DNA from: UM-FILTER-33-9 sp964530235
GTDB lineage: Bacteria; Patescibacteriota; Microgenomatia; UBA1406; GWC2-37-13
NCBI GenBank assembly: GCA_964530235.1
Contig: CAZGYB010000003.1
Span: 101,978 to 165,977, forward strand
Direction: 5' to 3'
DNA length: 64,000 bases
The first letter of the stretch is position 1; each line of letters starts with the position of its first letter. The translations under genes and the position numbers were made by a program. Positions 44,188-53,144 of this stretch are shown here, in pieces. The notes under the pieces are model-generated. The model saw nothing but the letters and a program-made list of their open reading frames with translations. It was not told where the DNA came from and did no database searches.

Positions 44188-45509
44188 ACTTTTTTAATTA
44201 TTCCACCCAATGCTGATATTTTACCAGTAAAATTTTCATAGCCTCGCTCAATTATCGATGCTCCGTTTATAACAGATTCACCCGAAGCAGAGAGAGCAGC
44301 AATAGCTAAAGTTGCTCCTGCCCGTAAGTCAGATATATTCATAACTCCGTTATGCAGTCTATTTGGACCAGATATTCTTATCGCTTGATCTGCGTGTGCT
44401 TTTTTGTTGTAATTGAAATGATAGAATGTTTCTGGATCTGATACTTTCGGTTGATAAAAGTCAATTTTTGCTCCCATTTTTACGAGCTCGGATACATAGG
44501 AAAATCTGTTTTCAAACACTTTCTCATGTATAGTTGAAATTCCATTTGCCTGAGTCATAAGAACAGCCCAATTCGGTTGCCAATCGGTCATAAAACCAGG
44601 ATGAGGACTTGTCACAACATCTGAAGGCTTGAGTTTTCCTTTATAGTAAAAACGCCATACTCCGTCTTGAACATGCTCCACTCCTGCGCCACTTTGCACC
44701 AACTGTGAAATAAAAAAAGAAAAGTAATGCTGTGAAACGCTCCTTACCGTCACGTCTCCTTTCGTAACAATCCCTGCAATAGCATAAGTCACCGCTTCAT
44801 TCCTATCTGATACAATCCCAAATGGACTCCTTTGCACTAACTCAGTAACCCCTTCGATACGAATATGTTCTTTATGCTTTACAATTTTTGCTCCCCCTTC
44901 ATTGAGAAACGTTATTAGATCCTCAATTTCCGGCTCGAGCGCAGGGTTTCTAATAATAACTGTACCGTTACAAAATACAGACATCATTATGAGTAGTTCC
45001 GTGCCAGTATGCGATGGTTTAGGAAAGTGATACTCGCCACGGGGTTTCTTATTCATCGAGGCTTTGTAATAACCGGAAGAAGAATCATATGCTACCGAGA
45101 TTCCAAGAGCAACTAATCCACTCACAATTCGATCAATAGACCGGGCGCCCAATCGACATCCCCCGGGATTTGGAATAAAGGCTTCGTGAAATCGATAAAG
45201 AAGTGGGGCGAACATCATAAAAGAAACCCGAATTTTTGAAGCATATAAAAAATCAAGCTTATTCGAGGTTAGATGACTTCCGTTGACGGAGACAATGTTT
45301 TCATCAATAAATTCCGCTTCACCACCGAGGCTTTTTATCAGATCAAGCAGTTCATAAACATCCTGTATTTTGGGGATGTTTTTCAAAATAACGCGATTAC
45401 GGAACATCAACCCCGCAATAATGACCTTAAGTGCAACGTTTTTCGCGCCCGATATAGTTACTGCTCCTTTTAATTTGTTACCCCCCTGAATGACATAAGA
45501 ATCTTCCAT
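44184..45509 (-). CDS. murA: UDP-N-acetylglucosamine 1-carboxyvinyltransferase MurA
   Basis: A 441-residue EPSP-synthase-fold enzyme for the first committed step of peptidoglycan synthesis (enolpyruvyl transfer from PEP to UDP-GlcNAc). It has GAKNVALK near the N-terminus (catalytic Lys23) and the active-site loop NPGGCRLGARSIDRI with Cys118, the residue attacked by fosfomycin. Later motifs TDWQPNWAVLMTQANG and LRAGATLAIAALSASGES are conserved. It overlaps the GlmU-like gene by 4 bp. Confidence 0.96.
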   Translation of the reverse strand: MEDSYVIQGGNKLKGAVTISGAKNVALKVIIAGLMFRNRVILKNIPKIQDVYELLDLIKSLGGEAEFIDENIVSVNGSHLTSNKLDFLYASKIRVSFMMFAPLLYRFHEAFIPNPGGCRLGARSIDRIVSGLVALGISVAYDSSSGYYKASMNKKPRGEYHFPKPSHTGTELLIMMSVFCNGTVIIRNPALEPEIEDLITFLNEGGAKIVKHKEHIRIEGVTELVQRSPFGIVSDRNEAVTYAIAGIVTKGDVTVRSVSQHYFSFFISQLVQSGAGVEHVQDGVWRFYYKGKLKPSDVVTSPHPGFMTDWQPNWAVLMTQANGISTIHEKVFENRFSYVSELVKMGAKIDFYQPKVSDPETFYHFNYNKKAHADQAIRISGPNRLHNGVMNISDLRAGATLAIAALSASGESVINGASIIERGYENFTGKISALGGIIKKV

Positions 45510-45525
45510 AATTAAAAAGCAATAA

Positions 45526-46455
45526 TCATGCTAAAAATACTACCTCTTCAACAAGTTGTATTCCAAAAGTTTTATAAACGTCTTTTTTCACTCGTTTCAC
45601 AAGTTCGAGAAGGTCAGAGAGATTTCCATGCGAATGGCCTTTGTTAATAATAAAGTTTGCATGCATTTTTGAGACCTCGAAGTCTCCAACCACTTCTCCT
45701 TTTAAACCGCATACATCAATGAGATAACCCGAAGAACTTGTTGGAAGCTTAGCTTTTTTTTGTTCTTGGCTCGTAATGTTTTTGAAAAAACATCCGCATG
45801 TGGCAACACCAAAAGGTTGGGTCAATTTTCTATATTCAAATGCTTTTTCTGCTACTTTTCGAAGTAGCTCAGGATCAGATCGTTTTAAAAGAAATTCGCC
45901 TTCGAGTAAGATTTGTTTTGTCTTCTGAAGGATGCTGTATCCATAAGAAAACTCAAAGTATTTGCTCTCTACCCTACTCTCTGAACCATCTCTATTTAAT
46001 AAGTTGGCACTTATAAGTGTGTCACTCACATAACTCCACGGTTTGGACCACTTGGAGTTCATGTATATAGCACCTCCTACTGTACCCGGAAGACCTTTGT
46101 GATATTCAAAACCAGCCCAGCCTTTCTCGATCATTTCTGAAACAAGAAGAGACATGGGGTACCCTGAAGAAACTGAAAGAACAAGTTCCTTGGTTGTTTC
46201 ACGAATTATAGTTTTATTTACGTAGTTGTTTTTAATTACTAAACCTGAATAAACGGGTGTTTTAGGACTAACATTCGAACCACCGCCTAAAATAAAACAA
46301 GGAAGAGAATGTTTATATGCATAACTGACGGCTTCAAGTAAGCCGAATCGCGAAGCTACCTCCACATAATACTGAGCAATCACTCTCGCGTGGAGTGTTA
46401 AATGTGAAGAAATATCGACATTCTCAAGTACCGTAAATGACGAATTATCAAACAT
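45526..46455 (-). CDS. murB: UDP-N-acetylenolpyruvoylglucosamine reductase MurB
   Basis: A 309-residue FAD enzyme that reduces enolpyruvyl-UDP-GlcNAc to UDP-MurNAc. It has the FAD-binding LGGGSNV, the GYPMSLLVSEMIEKGWAGFEYHKGLPGTVGGAIYMNSKW region, SYGYSIL and the C-terminal GCFFKN...SSGYLIDVCGLKG...KMHANFIINKG. The type II short form is indicated by length. It overlaps the murC stop by 8 bp. Confidence 0.94.
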   Translation of the reverse strand: MFDNSSFTVLENVDISSHLTLHARVIAQYYVEVASRFGLLEAVSYAYKHSLPCFILGGGSNVSPKTPVYSGLVIKNNYVNKTIIRETTKELVLSVSSGYPMSLLVSEMIEKGWAGFEYHKGLPGTVGGAIYMNSKWSKPWSYVSDTLISANLLNRDGSESRVESKYFEFSYGYSILQKTKQILLEGEFLLKRSDPELLRKVAEKAFEYRKLTQPFGVATCGCFFKNITSQEQKKAKLPTSSSGYLIDVCGLKGEVVGDFEVSKMHANFIINKGHSHGNLSDLLELVKRVKKDVYKTFGIQLVEEVVFLA

Positions 46456-47869
46456 AGAGATCTAATATCGAAATTATATCATTTCTAAGCTTATAAATAT
46501 CGCCTGCACCCATGGTAACGATAATGTCAGTATTTTTTACTTGATGGGTCAGACTCGAAAGCATTTGTTGTTTGCTCTCAAAAACCCTTATGTTTGCATT
46601 CTTTCCTTTCCGAACTGCTTCTTTTAGCTCTTGCGTATAGTTGATTCCTTCAACTTTTTTTTCTCGCGCTGAAGAAAATATCGGAGCAACATATGCAATA
46701 TCCGAACATGAAAGCGCAGAGACCATATCAACTCTTAACGAATGAGTACGCGAATACGTATGAGGCTGAAAAATAATTATAATTCTCCTGTCGGGAAACT
46801 GATCTTTCAACGCTGAGATCGATGCATGAATCTCTGCAGGATGATGAGCATAGTCGTCCACCAGGATAAAGTTTTTGTTTCGGTACACAATTTCCAGTCT
46901 TCTTTTTACCGTTGAAAAGGCTTTCAAAACTATTTTTATTTTGGAGGCAGAAACACCCAAATCAAGCAATACAAGTACTGCTCCCGCTACGTTTAGGATA
47001 TTTTTTTCTCCAAAGAGATGCACAAAGAAAAATCCAAGTTCCGTCTTTTGATATGTGAGTTTGAACTTGCTTCCTTTGGGTGTTATTGTAACTGAGTTTA
47101 TCAGCAAATCAGCGCTTTGACTATATCCGTACGTAAGGTAATTTTTTTTTGAATAATTTGAGTAAAGCATTTTCAGATGCGGATCGTCAGCACATAAGTA
47201 AAGCTTGGAAGCATTAAAAAAACGTTGAAAGGTATCTCTTACTTGTTCAATATTTTGATACACGTCTGGATGATCATAATCAATATTGGTGCATACGATA
47301 TGGGTTGGATGATAATAAAGCAGTTTTGGAGTAGTATTTCTTGGTGGTTCTACACCATATTCATCGGCTTCAAATATGAAGTACTTTGAGTTGGTTTTGT
47401 AGCGACTTCCCCCTATTCCCTTAAAAGAAGGAGCTCCGATAAGGTACGAAGGATTAAGATTGAGTTTTTCCAACATAAACGCAATCAAAGATGAGGTCGT
47501 CGTTTTACCGTGACAACCTGAAACTGCAATCGAGTATGGAAAACGGGTGAGCATTTCTCCGATCAGTTCTGCCTGTGATACAATCAACTTTCCACGGGAA
47601 CGAGCTTCTTTGATTACCGTATTCTCTGACCCTCCATGAACTGCGGAATATACAAACACATCGAATGCGCTCAATTTTTTTAAAAAGCTTCCTTTGGATT
47701 CATATAAAATTCCTGCCCGTCGAAGCGAGTCTTCAGTAATAAATTCATCCTGCGTATCAAAACCGAATACCCGCTTATTCATATCTTTAAGAATTAGAGC
47801 AATATTGGCCATTGCAACTCCTTTAATCCCAAGGAGATAGAAAGATTTTTTGTCGACAAATGTTGTCAT
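46448..47869 (-). CDS. murC: UDP-N-acetylmuramate:L-alanine ligase MurC
   Basis: A 473-residue Mur ligase adding L-Ala to UDP-MurNAc. It has the N-terminal GIKGVAMANIALIL (MurC-type GIGG/GIKG loop), P-loop AVSGCHGKTTTSSLIAFML, FEADEYG, NIDYDHPDVYQNIEQV and C-domain VDDYAHHPAEI and FQPHTYSRT. All family positions I could check are present. It lies between pgeF and murB. Confidence 0.95.
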   Translation of the reverse strand: MTTFVDKKSFYLLGIKGVAMANIALILKDMNKRVFGFDTQDEFITEDSLRRAGILYESKGSFLKKLSAFDVFVYSAVHGGSENTVIKEARSRGKLIVSQAELIGEMLTRFPYSIAVSGCHGKTTTSSLIAFMLEKLNLNPSYLIGAPSFKGIGGSRYKTNSKYFIFEADEYGVEPPRNTTPKLLYYHPTHIVCTNIDYDHPDVYQNIEQVRDTFQRFFNASKLYLCADDPHLKMLYSNYSKKNYLTYGYSQSADLLINSVTITPKGSKFKLTYQKTELGFFFVHLFGEKNILNVAGAVLVLLDLGVSASKIKIVLKAFSTVKRRLEIVYRNKNFILVDDYAHHPAEIHASISALKDQFPDRRIIIIFQPHTYSRTHSLRVDMVSALSCSDIAYVAPIFSSAREKKVEGINYTQELKEAVRKGKNANIRVFESKQQMLSSLTHQVKNTDIIVTMGAGDIYKLRNDIISILDLYV

Positions 47870-47873
47870 ATTT

Positions 47874-48617
47874 TTAAGTCATCAAAATATAACCCATCAT
47901 TTCACCGAATTGATCCGGTTTATTCTTAAAGTCCCTTCTGAACGAAAAAAACCGATTTTGATCACAAGAGGTACAAAACGGAAAAAAGTCAATATTCTCT
48001 TTCAACACCCCATGTTCTAGAGCTAAAGCATAGTTAAGTTTCAATAAGTTCATCCGATATTTACTTCCGTGTGGACGAAACGCTAGTTTATTAAAACGTT
48101 CCATATGGGTCATAAATTCTCCATAAGTATCAACATCGATCTCATAACAACACTGATTGATAGCTGGACCCAAAACCATAAAGAGGTTTTGAGTTTTTGA
48201 CCCAAATCTTACTAGATTATCAACGAGGTTTCCCATCAAATTTTTCAAACTCCCCCTCCATCCAACATGCGCTGCAGCAATGAAACGAGATTCAGGATCG
48301 AAACAAACAACAGGAAGACAGTCAGCTCCCCGAATAATTAAAGCGGTATTTTCTTCGTGTGAAATAACTCCGTCCGCTTCTTCAAGACGTTCAATATTAC
48401 GCACCTCTTTATGAGTAGTTAATACGTTTGCCGAATGAATTTGTTCGAGAATTACTAATTTATTGTACCGAATACTATTTTTTGTAAAGTAATCAATAAT
48501 TACCTCTGTTTTTCTACAATCTCCCGAATCTCTTGTCGTAAAACCAAACAAAAACTTGGGATACATTCTCAGTACGGTTGATGAAAACGCTTCGAGACGT
48601 GTGTTAAAAAAAATCAT
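47874..48617 (-). CDS. pgeF: Peptidoglycan editing factor PgeF (YfiH/DUF152 family)
   Basis: A 247-residue protein of the YfiH family with the metal-site motifs: EQIHSANV, ADGVISHEENTALIIRGADCLPVVCFDP, AAHVGWRGSLKNLMGNLV (His) and a late CTSCDQNRFFSFRRD. Family members are purine-nucleoside/copper enzymes; in E. coli PgeF prevents misincorporation of L-Ser for L-Ala at the MurC step. Here it sits directly between murC and murE, consistent with that editing role. Confidence 0.92.
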   Translation of the reverse strand: MIFFNTRLEAFSSTVLRMYPKFLFGFTTRDSGDCRKTEVIIDYFTKNSIRYNKLVILEQIHSANVLTTHKEVRNIERLEEADGVISHEENTALIIRGADCLPVVCFDPESRFIAAAHVGWRGSLKNLMGNLVDNLVRFGSKTQNLFMVLGPAINQCCYEIDVDTYGEFMTHMERFNKLAFRPHGSKYRMNLLKLNYALALEHGVLKENIDFFPFCTSCDQNRFFSFRRDFKNKPDQFGEMMGYILMT

Positions 48618-49868
48618 TTAGTCCGACGTTAAAACTTTTTTAACATAATCAATATCGTTCCAAGGATACTCTTTTTTACCTCTACATAAACTCATTTCGT
48701 GTCCTTTACCGGTGATAACAATCACGTCACCTTTGCCAACAATGTTTATAGCTTTATTTATTGCGAGATCTCTCTCAGTAATTATTGTATACTTTTTTTT
48801 ATCATTTCGATAAATTAAATTACTCTTTATGAATTTAAAACCTTGTTCTTTCAATCCTTCTGAGATTTGTTCACAAATAGTATACGGATCTTCAGTTCTA
48901 TAATCTTCTTCTGTTAATATCACAACATCCGCATGTGCGCCACTTGAAGTACCCATAGATTTACGTTTACTGTGATCCCGCAGTCCAGCAGATCCAAACA
49001 CATGAATTAACTTTCTTTCCGGTATATCACAGAGATGGGTTTGTCTTATGCTTTGCAATACTTGGTATATAGCATTAGGCGTATGGGCAAAATCAACAAT
49101 TACCGTAAAATCTCGATCGTATACTTTTTCTAATCTCCCTTTTGGAAGTCCGTATGTGTGAAGTTTTTGAAAAATTTCCGCTTTGGATAATCCGAGATGC
49201 CGACAGACTGTATATGCAGCAAGATAGTTATATCGATTAAAATGAGTAATTTCTTTAACTACTTTCGACGGATCCCATTTATAGTCAGCATCACAATTGA
49301 TCCCATATGAACTTATTTTCCGGCCTGGTTTTAAACTCATAATCTTGCGATATGAACCATCTTCAGCATTAATAAAGGCAATTTTGGATTGTTTAATCAA
49401 CTTTAACTTCGCCCTGACATAGTTTTCATATGTTTTATGATAATCAAGATGCTCATGCGTAATATTAGTAACAACGCATGCCTCAAAAATAGTTCCCCAA
49501 AGACTATTTTGATCTAGCCGGTGTGAAGTAGTTTCAAGGATAAAATACTCATCGCCTTGATTAGCTGCAAGTCGAAGCAACCGCTGTACCATAAAACTGT
49601 TTGGTGTTGTTGTATGAAATCCTGTGTCAAATACATCCTTACCCACCTGAGCATAAACTGTGGAAATAATTGAAACTTTTTTACCGTTTGTACTCAAAAT
49701 ATGATAAATAAGACTTGAGGTAGTTGTTTTACCATCAGTACCAGTCACACCAATAACCTTGATTGAGCGGGATGGAAAACCATACCAAATATTTGCAAGA
49801 AGTGCTTCAAGAAAATGAGCGATATTTTTTACCTTGCGCCAAAATATTAACAGTAATTCCATTTTCAT
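48618..49868 (-). CDS. murE: Mur ligase MurE lacking the N-terminal UDP-binding domain
   Basis: A 416-residue ligase adding the third stem-peptide residue to UDP-MurNAc-Ala-Glu. It has P-loop VIGVTGTDGKTTTSSLIY (42-49 core), TTPNSF, TTSHRLDQ, NITHEHLDYHKTYENYVRAKLKL (Lys154 likely carbamylated), GRLEKVY, VDFAHTPNAI and TGKGHE. The usual first domain (about 80-100 residues before the P-loop) is missing; only about 38 residues precede it, including a hydrophobic stretch. The amino-acid selectivity motif, normally DNPR for diaminopimelate, reads EDYRTEDP (321-328), so the residue added is uncertain. Confidence 0.9.
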   Translation of the reverse strand: MKMELLLIFWRKVKNIAHFLEALLANIWYGFPSRSIKVIGVTGTDGKTTTSSLIYHILSTNGKKVSIISTVYAQVGKDVFDTGFHTTTPNSFMVQRLLRLAANQGDEYFILETTSHRLDQNSLWGTIFEACVVTNITHEHLDYHKTYENYVRAKLKLIKQSKIAFINAEDGSYRKIMSLKPGRKISSYGINCDADYKWDPSKVVKEITHFNRYNYLAAYTVCRHLGLSKAEIFQKLHTYGLPKGRLEKVYDRDFTVIVDFAHTPNAIYQVLQSIRQTHLCDIPERKLIHVFGSAGLRDHSKRKSMGTSSGAHADVVILTEEDYRTEDPYTICEQISEGLKEQGFKFIKSNLIYRNDKKKYTIITERDLAINKAINIVGKGDVIVITGKGHEMSLCRGKKEYPWNDIDYVKKVLTSD

Positions 49869-49884
49869 AGCGATATATATTGTT

Positions 49885-51537
49885 TCACTGCGGTGGAATA
49901 TTATAATACACTATAAGATCTTTAGCGATGTTAAAAAAAATTGGAGCTGCTGTTTCAGACCCCCATTGAGATGACTTTGGTTCATAGAGAATTACAAGTG
50001 CAATAAATTTTGGTTTTTTAACTGGGGCAAAACCGACAAAAGAGGCTATCGTTTTCGATGCGTCGTAACGACCTTGAATTGCTATTTGGGCAGTACCTGT
50101 TTTCCCTCCGATTGAGTATCCGTTTGGCTTTAAACGTTTTGTCTCTCCATTCTCAATTGTTGATTGAAGCATTGTTTTCATAATCTCTGATGTCCGATCG
50201 GATAGAAGTTTCGTTACTACTTCCGGCTTAACAGAAATAGTAGATTTTTCACCAATAAGCTGTTTCACCACAAACGGCTTCATCAAATAACCGCCATTAA
50301 TGAGAGTTGCAAAAGCCCGAATCATTTGTATCGGAGTGACCACAATTCCCTGTCCGAAAGTTGCGGTTGCAAAATCAATCTGATACCAATCCTGGAACGG
50401 TTTTATATATCCTGAAACTTCCCCCTGTAAGTCTATTTCTGTCAGTTTACCGAAACGGAAAGAACGAATCAGATCGACAAGTCCTTGCGGTTTAAGTTTT
50501 TCTCCTATATGAACCATTCCCACATTAGATGACTTTTCCAAAATCCTTGTCATATTAATCACTCCCTCATAGGAATTGTTCCACGTTTTTATAGTATATT
50601 CACCGATTACAACAGGGCCTTTTTCGTTATACGTATTTGCCAAAGTAACAGCTTTTTTTTCGAGCGCACCAGCCATAATAAGTGGCTTAAAAGTTGATCC
50701 TGGTTCATAGAGGTCTGATATCGACGAATTTTTGAAAACCTGGTCGCTATTATCAAAGTATTTTTCCGGATCATAGTCAGGTAAACAAGATAACCCGAGT
50801 ATTTCAAGTGTATATGGATCGGCAACAATTACACATCCCTGTTTTGCTTGGTACAACTCCATTCCTTCTTTTAATTTTGATTTCACAATATTCTGCACAG
50901 ATTTATCAATTGTCAGAACTAAGTCTCTACCATTTTCTGAGTCTGTTTTTTCCTGTGTACCAAGAAAAATTGGCTGATTTAATAAATCCCTATCCGAACG
51001 GATTAGTCCAGGTAAACCTGATAAATCCTTATCGTAATAACCCTCGATACCAAAATAACCAACGTTATCGCTCTCTTTATTTCGGCCTACAAAACCAAGA
51101 ACATGGGCAGATGCGGACCCCTCAGGATAATACCTACTTTGCATCTCTTCAAAACCGACTCCGAAGATACGCTTCTTGATTAACTCTTCAACTTGCCCCC
51201 TGTTTAGACCAGTTGCGAGTGACACCCAATCTTTAGACCTATCAAAGCGCGCTTCAATTGTTGATGTTTCCATGTGCAATAACGATGCAATATCATTAAT
51301 TGTGGAATGATGGTTCTGAATTTTTTTTGGTTCTGCAAAAATGCGATATTTAGTTTGATTTGTTGCAAAAAGAAGCATGTTTCGGTCATATATTTTTCCC
51401 CTCTGTGGGTATATTTTTTTTGTTTTTAAATAGTCAGAAGTATTTGCAGGATAGAGGATCTGTACAAAAAAAAGTCTGAGCGCTATAACACAAAAAAGCA
51501 TGAAAAAAACCACCATGAGGATTCGAACCTTTGTCAT
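49885..51537 (-). CDS. ftsI: Class B penicillin-binding protein (FtsI/PBP2-type transpeptidase)
   Basis: A 550-residue protein with an N-terminal membrane helix (about 5-25), a dimerisation/pedestal domain and a transpeptidase domain. The active-site motifs are S281-TFK (EPGSTFKPL), SSN (about 337) and KTG (GGKTGTAQI, about 478). It cross-links peptidoglycan stem peptides outside the membrane. Position between the ftsL-like gene and murE, as in classical dcw clusters, supports FtsI. No C-terminal PASTA domain is present. Confidence 0.93.
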   Translation of the reverse strand: MTKVRILMVVFFMLFCVIALRLFFVQILYPANTSDYLKTKKIYPQRGKIYDRNMLLFATNQTKYRIFAEPKKIQNHHSTINDIASLLHMETSTIEARFDRSKDWVSLATGLNRGQVEELIKKRIFGVGFEEMQSRYYPEGSASAHVLGFVGRNKESDNVGYFGIEGYYDKDLSGLPGLIRSDRDLLNQPIFLGTQEKTDSENGRDLVLTIDKSVQNIVKSKLKEGMELYQAKQGCVIVADPYTLEILGLSCLPDYDPEKYFDNSDQVFKNSSISDLYEPGSTFKPLIMAGALEKKAVTLANTYNEKGPVVIGEYTIKTWNNSYEGVINMTRILEKSSNVGMVHIGEKLKPQGLVDLIRSFRFGKLTEIDLQGEVSGYIKPFQDWYQIDFATATFGQGIVVTPIQMIRAFATLINGGYLMKPFVVKQLIGEKSTISVKPEVVTKLLSDRTSEIMKTMLQSTIENGETKRLKPNGYSIGGKTGTAQIAIQGRYDASKTIASFVGFAPVKKPKFIALVILYEPKSSQWGSETAAPIFFNIAKDLIVYYNIPPQ

Positions 51538-51559
51538 AAAAAAACAAATATTCTATCGG

Positions 51560-51835
51560 TTATTGGTTCAGTGCAAATGCGCTGTCCTTAAGATATACTG
51601 GATTTATTTTCTTATCGATAGTTAACACGGCGCTCATTGAACTTGCGTACTGAAGTGAAGAAACCTGGGACACTTCTGTCTCCAAAAAAATATTCTGCTC
51701 TTTGTATTTCGCCGTATAAACCTCATACTCATGAATTTGCTTACTCATGCCAACCCCACTTACAACCAATATAAAGTTACCTAAAACAAGTAAAAATATT
51801 ACAAGATAAAATAGATATTTGGGTTGTTTTTTCAT
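51560..51835 (-). CDS. ftsL: FtsL-like bitopic division protein
   Basis: A 91-residue protein with a short basic tail (MKKQPK), a membrane helix (about 8-28) and a short predicted coiled-coil extracytoplasmic region (IHEYEVYTAKYKEQNIFLETEVSQVSSL). Sequence identity with FtsL is too low to recognise directly. The call rests on size, topology and position between rsmH and ftsI. It overlaps the rsmH stop by ATGA (51832-51835). Confidence 0.72.
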   Translation of the reverse strand: MKKQPKYLFYLVIFLLVLGNFILVVSGVGMSKQIHEYEVYTAKYKEQNIFLETEVSQVSSLQYASSMSAVLTIDKKINPVYLKDSAFALNQ

Positions 51836-52668
51836 GTTTCGATAACACGCAACTTTGCTGAACGCTCAAATGAAAAACCATCATTTCCCGCTTTAATCAT
51901 TTTTGATTTCCCCGGACGATATGAATGCTTTTGTGCAAACTTTTTTACTATTCTGTCCTCGAGAGAATGAAAACTAATAATTAGTACTTTTCCCTTTGGT
52001 TCAAGAAGTGATTTGGAATCATTGAGTCCTCTATGGAGATTTTCAATTTCATTGTTCACCTGCATTCGCAATGCTTGAAAAATGCGCGCTAAAGTCATCG
52101 TATTTGATTTCCAAACCACTTTCTTTATGGTTTCAACGAGATCCGATACCTTCTCATATAGCTTATGTTTTCGTTTATGTACAATAGCCTTCGCAATATT
52201 TCGTGAATAAATTTCTTCAGAATTCCTCGAAAATATTTCATACAACTGATCTTCGGAATACGTATTTAGAATTTCTTGTGCACTTATTGCGCAAGAATCA
52301 TCCAATCGCATATCAAGAGGCTCGTCGGGATGCATATAAGAAAGACCCATTCTTCCTTTCTTCAACTGTTCGTAAGATAATCCCAGATCAAATAAAATTC
52401 CGTGCACCTGATTAAAGCCGGTTTCCTCCGCGATTTTTTTCATATCTGCGAAATTGCCTTGAACAATTGATATGTTCATTTGGGAACTAAACTTACGTTT
52501 TAACTTTTCTACTTGATGCTTACTGCGATCGAGAGCTAACACTATTCCTCCTCTTTTTATTATTGCTTCCGTGTGACCGCCTTCTCCCGCTGTCGCATCA
52601 ATATACTTTTTCCCTTTCTGAATCTGCAGTTCATGAATTACTTCATCGAGCATTACAGGCCTATGCAT
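51832..52668 (-). CDS. rsmH: 16S rRNA m4C1402 methyltransferase RsmH
   Basis: A 278-residue SAM-dependent methyltransferase (MraW) that N4-methylates C1402 in the ribosomal decoding centre. It has HRPVMLDEVIHEL at the start, YIDATAGEGGHTEAII (SAM loop), GILFDLGLSYEQL, DEPLDMRLD, TMTLARIFQALRMQVNNEI and VLIISFHSLEDRIVKKF. It starts 1 bp after mraZ and overlaps the ftsL-like gene by 4 bp. Confidence 0.96.
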   Translation of the reverse strand: MHRPVMLDEVIHELQIQKGKKYIDATAGEGGHTEAIIKRGGIVLALDRSKHQVEKLKRKFSSQMNISIVQGNFADMKKIAEETGFNQVHGILFDLGLSYEQLKKGRMGLSYMHPDEPLDMRLDDSCAISAQEILNTYSEDQLYEIFSRNSEEIYSRNIAKAIVHKRKHKLYEKVSDLVETIKKVVWKSNTMTLARIFQALRMQVNNEIENLHRGLNDSKSLLEPKGKVLIISFHSLEDRIVKKFAQKHSYRPGKSKMIKAGNDGFSFERSAKLRVIET

Positions 52669-52669
52669 A

Positions 52670-53065
52670 TTACTCAGCTAATTTCGTTATATACGCTAAC
52701 CACTTTTTACTATTCCAGATTTCAAAATGATCACCCACACCTATAATAAAAACCTTTTCAGCCAGTCCAGCATAACTAAGTAATGAGCGCGGTATAACAA
52801 ACCTTCCCTGATCATCAATCTCAATATATTCAGCGGATGAAAATACAAATCTTCTTTTTTCGAGCTGATCTTTTTCAAGAAGCGATACCCCAAGCAGTTG
52901 TTGAGCTCTTAATTCCCAATCTTCCTTGTTGTAACCGGCTAAACATGCGTCAAATCCTTTTGCAATAACAAATACATTTCCCCGGAGAAGGTTTCTAATT
53001 TTTTTGGGTAAAACTACCCTTCCTGGAGCTGAAAAAGAAAGTTCATATTCACCAAAAAACACCAT
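52670..53065 (-). CDS. mraZ: Transcriptional regulator MraZ
   Basis: A 131-residue protein with two AbrB-like SpoVT swapped-hairpin repeats. The first is GEYELSFSAPGRVVLPKKIRNLL and the second YIEIDDQGRFVIPRSLLSYAGLAEKVFIIGVGDHFEIW. MraZ usually binds tandem repeats ahead of its own operon and represses it. The ATG at 53065 begins the conserved domain and lies 8 nt after the -10. An upstream TTG would start inside the promoter spacer. It is the first gene of the division cluster and divergent from murJ. Confidence 0.94.
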   Translation of the reverse strand: MVFFGEYELSFSAPGRVVLPKKIRNLLRGNVFVIAKGFDACLAGYNKEDWELRAQQLLGVSLLEKDQLEKRRFVFSSAEYIEIDDQGRFVIPRSLLSYAGLAEKVFIIGVGDHFEIWNSKKWLAYITKLAE

Positions 53066-53073
53066 ATATAACC

Positions 53074-53102
53074 ATTTAACGCCATTTTCTATCAATTGTC
53101 AA
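53074..53102 (-). promoter_or_regulatory. Predicted leaderless promoter of the mraZ division cluster
   Basis: On the minus strand a perfect -35 TTGACA (53102-53097) and a -10 TTAAAT (53079-53074) are separated by 17 bp. The -10 ends 8 nt before the mraZ ATG. Its -35 is 6 bp from the murJ -35 on the other strand, so the two promoters are back to back. I see no tandem TGGGN-type MraZ boxes. Confidence 0.7.
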
Positions 53103-53108
53103 GCGATA

Positions 53109-53137
53109 TTGTATTACCGAGCGCCAACCAGTAAAAT
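53109..53137 (+). promoter_or_regulatory. Predicted leaderless promoter of murJ
   Basis: TTGTAT (53109-53114) and TAAAAT (53132-53137) are separated by 17 bp. The -10 ends 7 nt before the ATG at 53145 and only 1 nt before an alternative ATG at 53139, which favours 53145. Confidence 0.55.
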
Positions 53138-53144
53138 AATGGGT

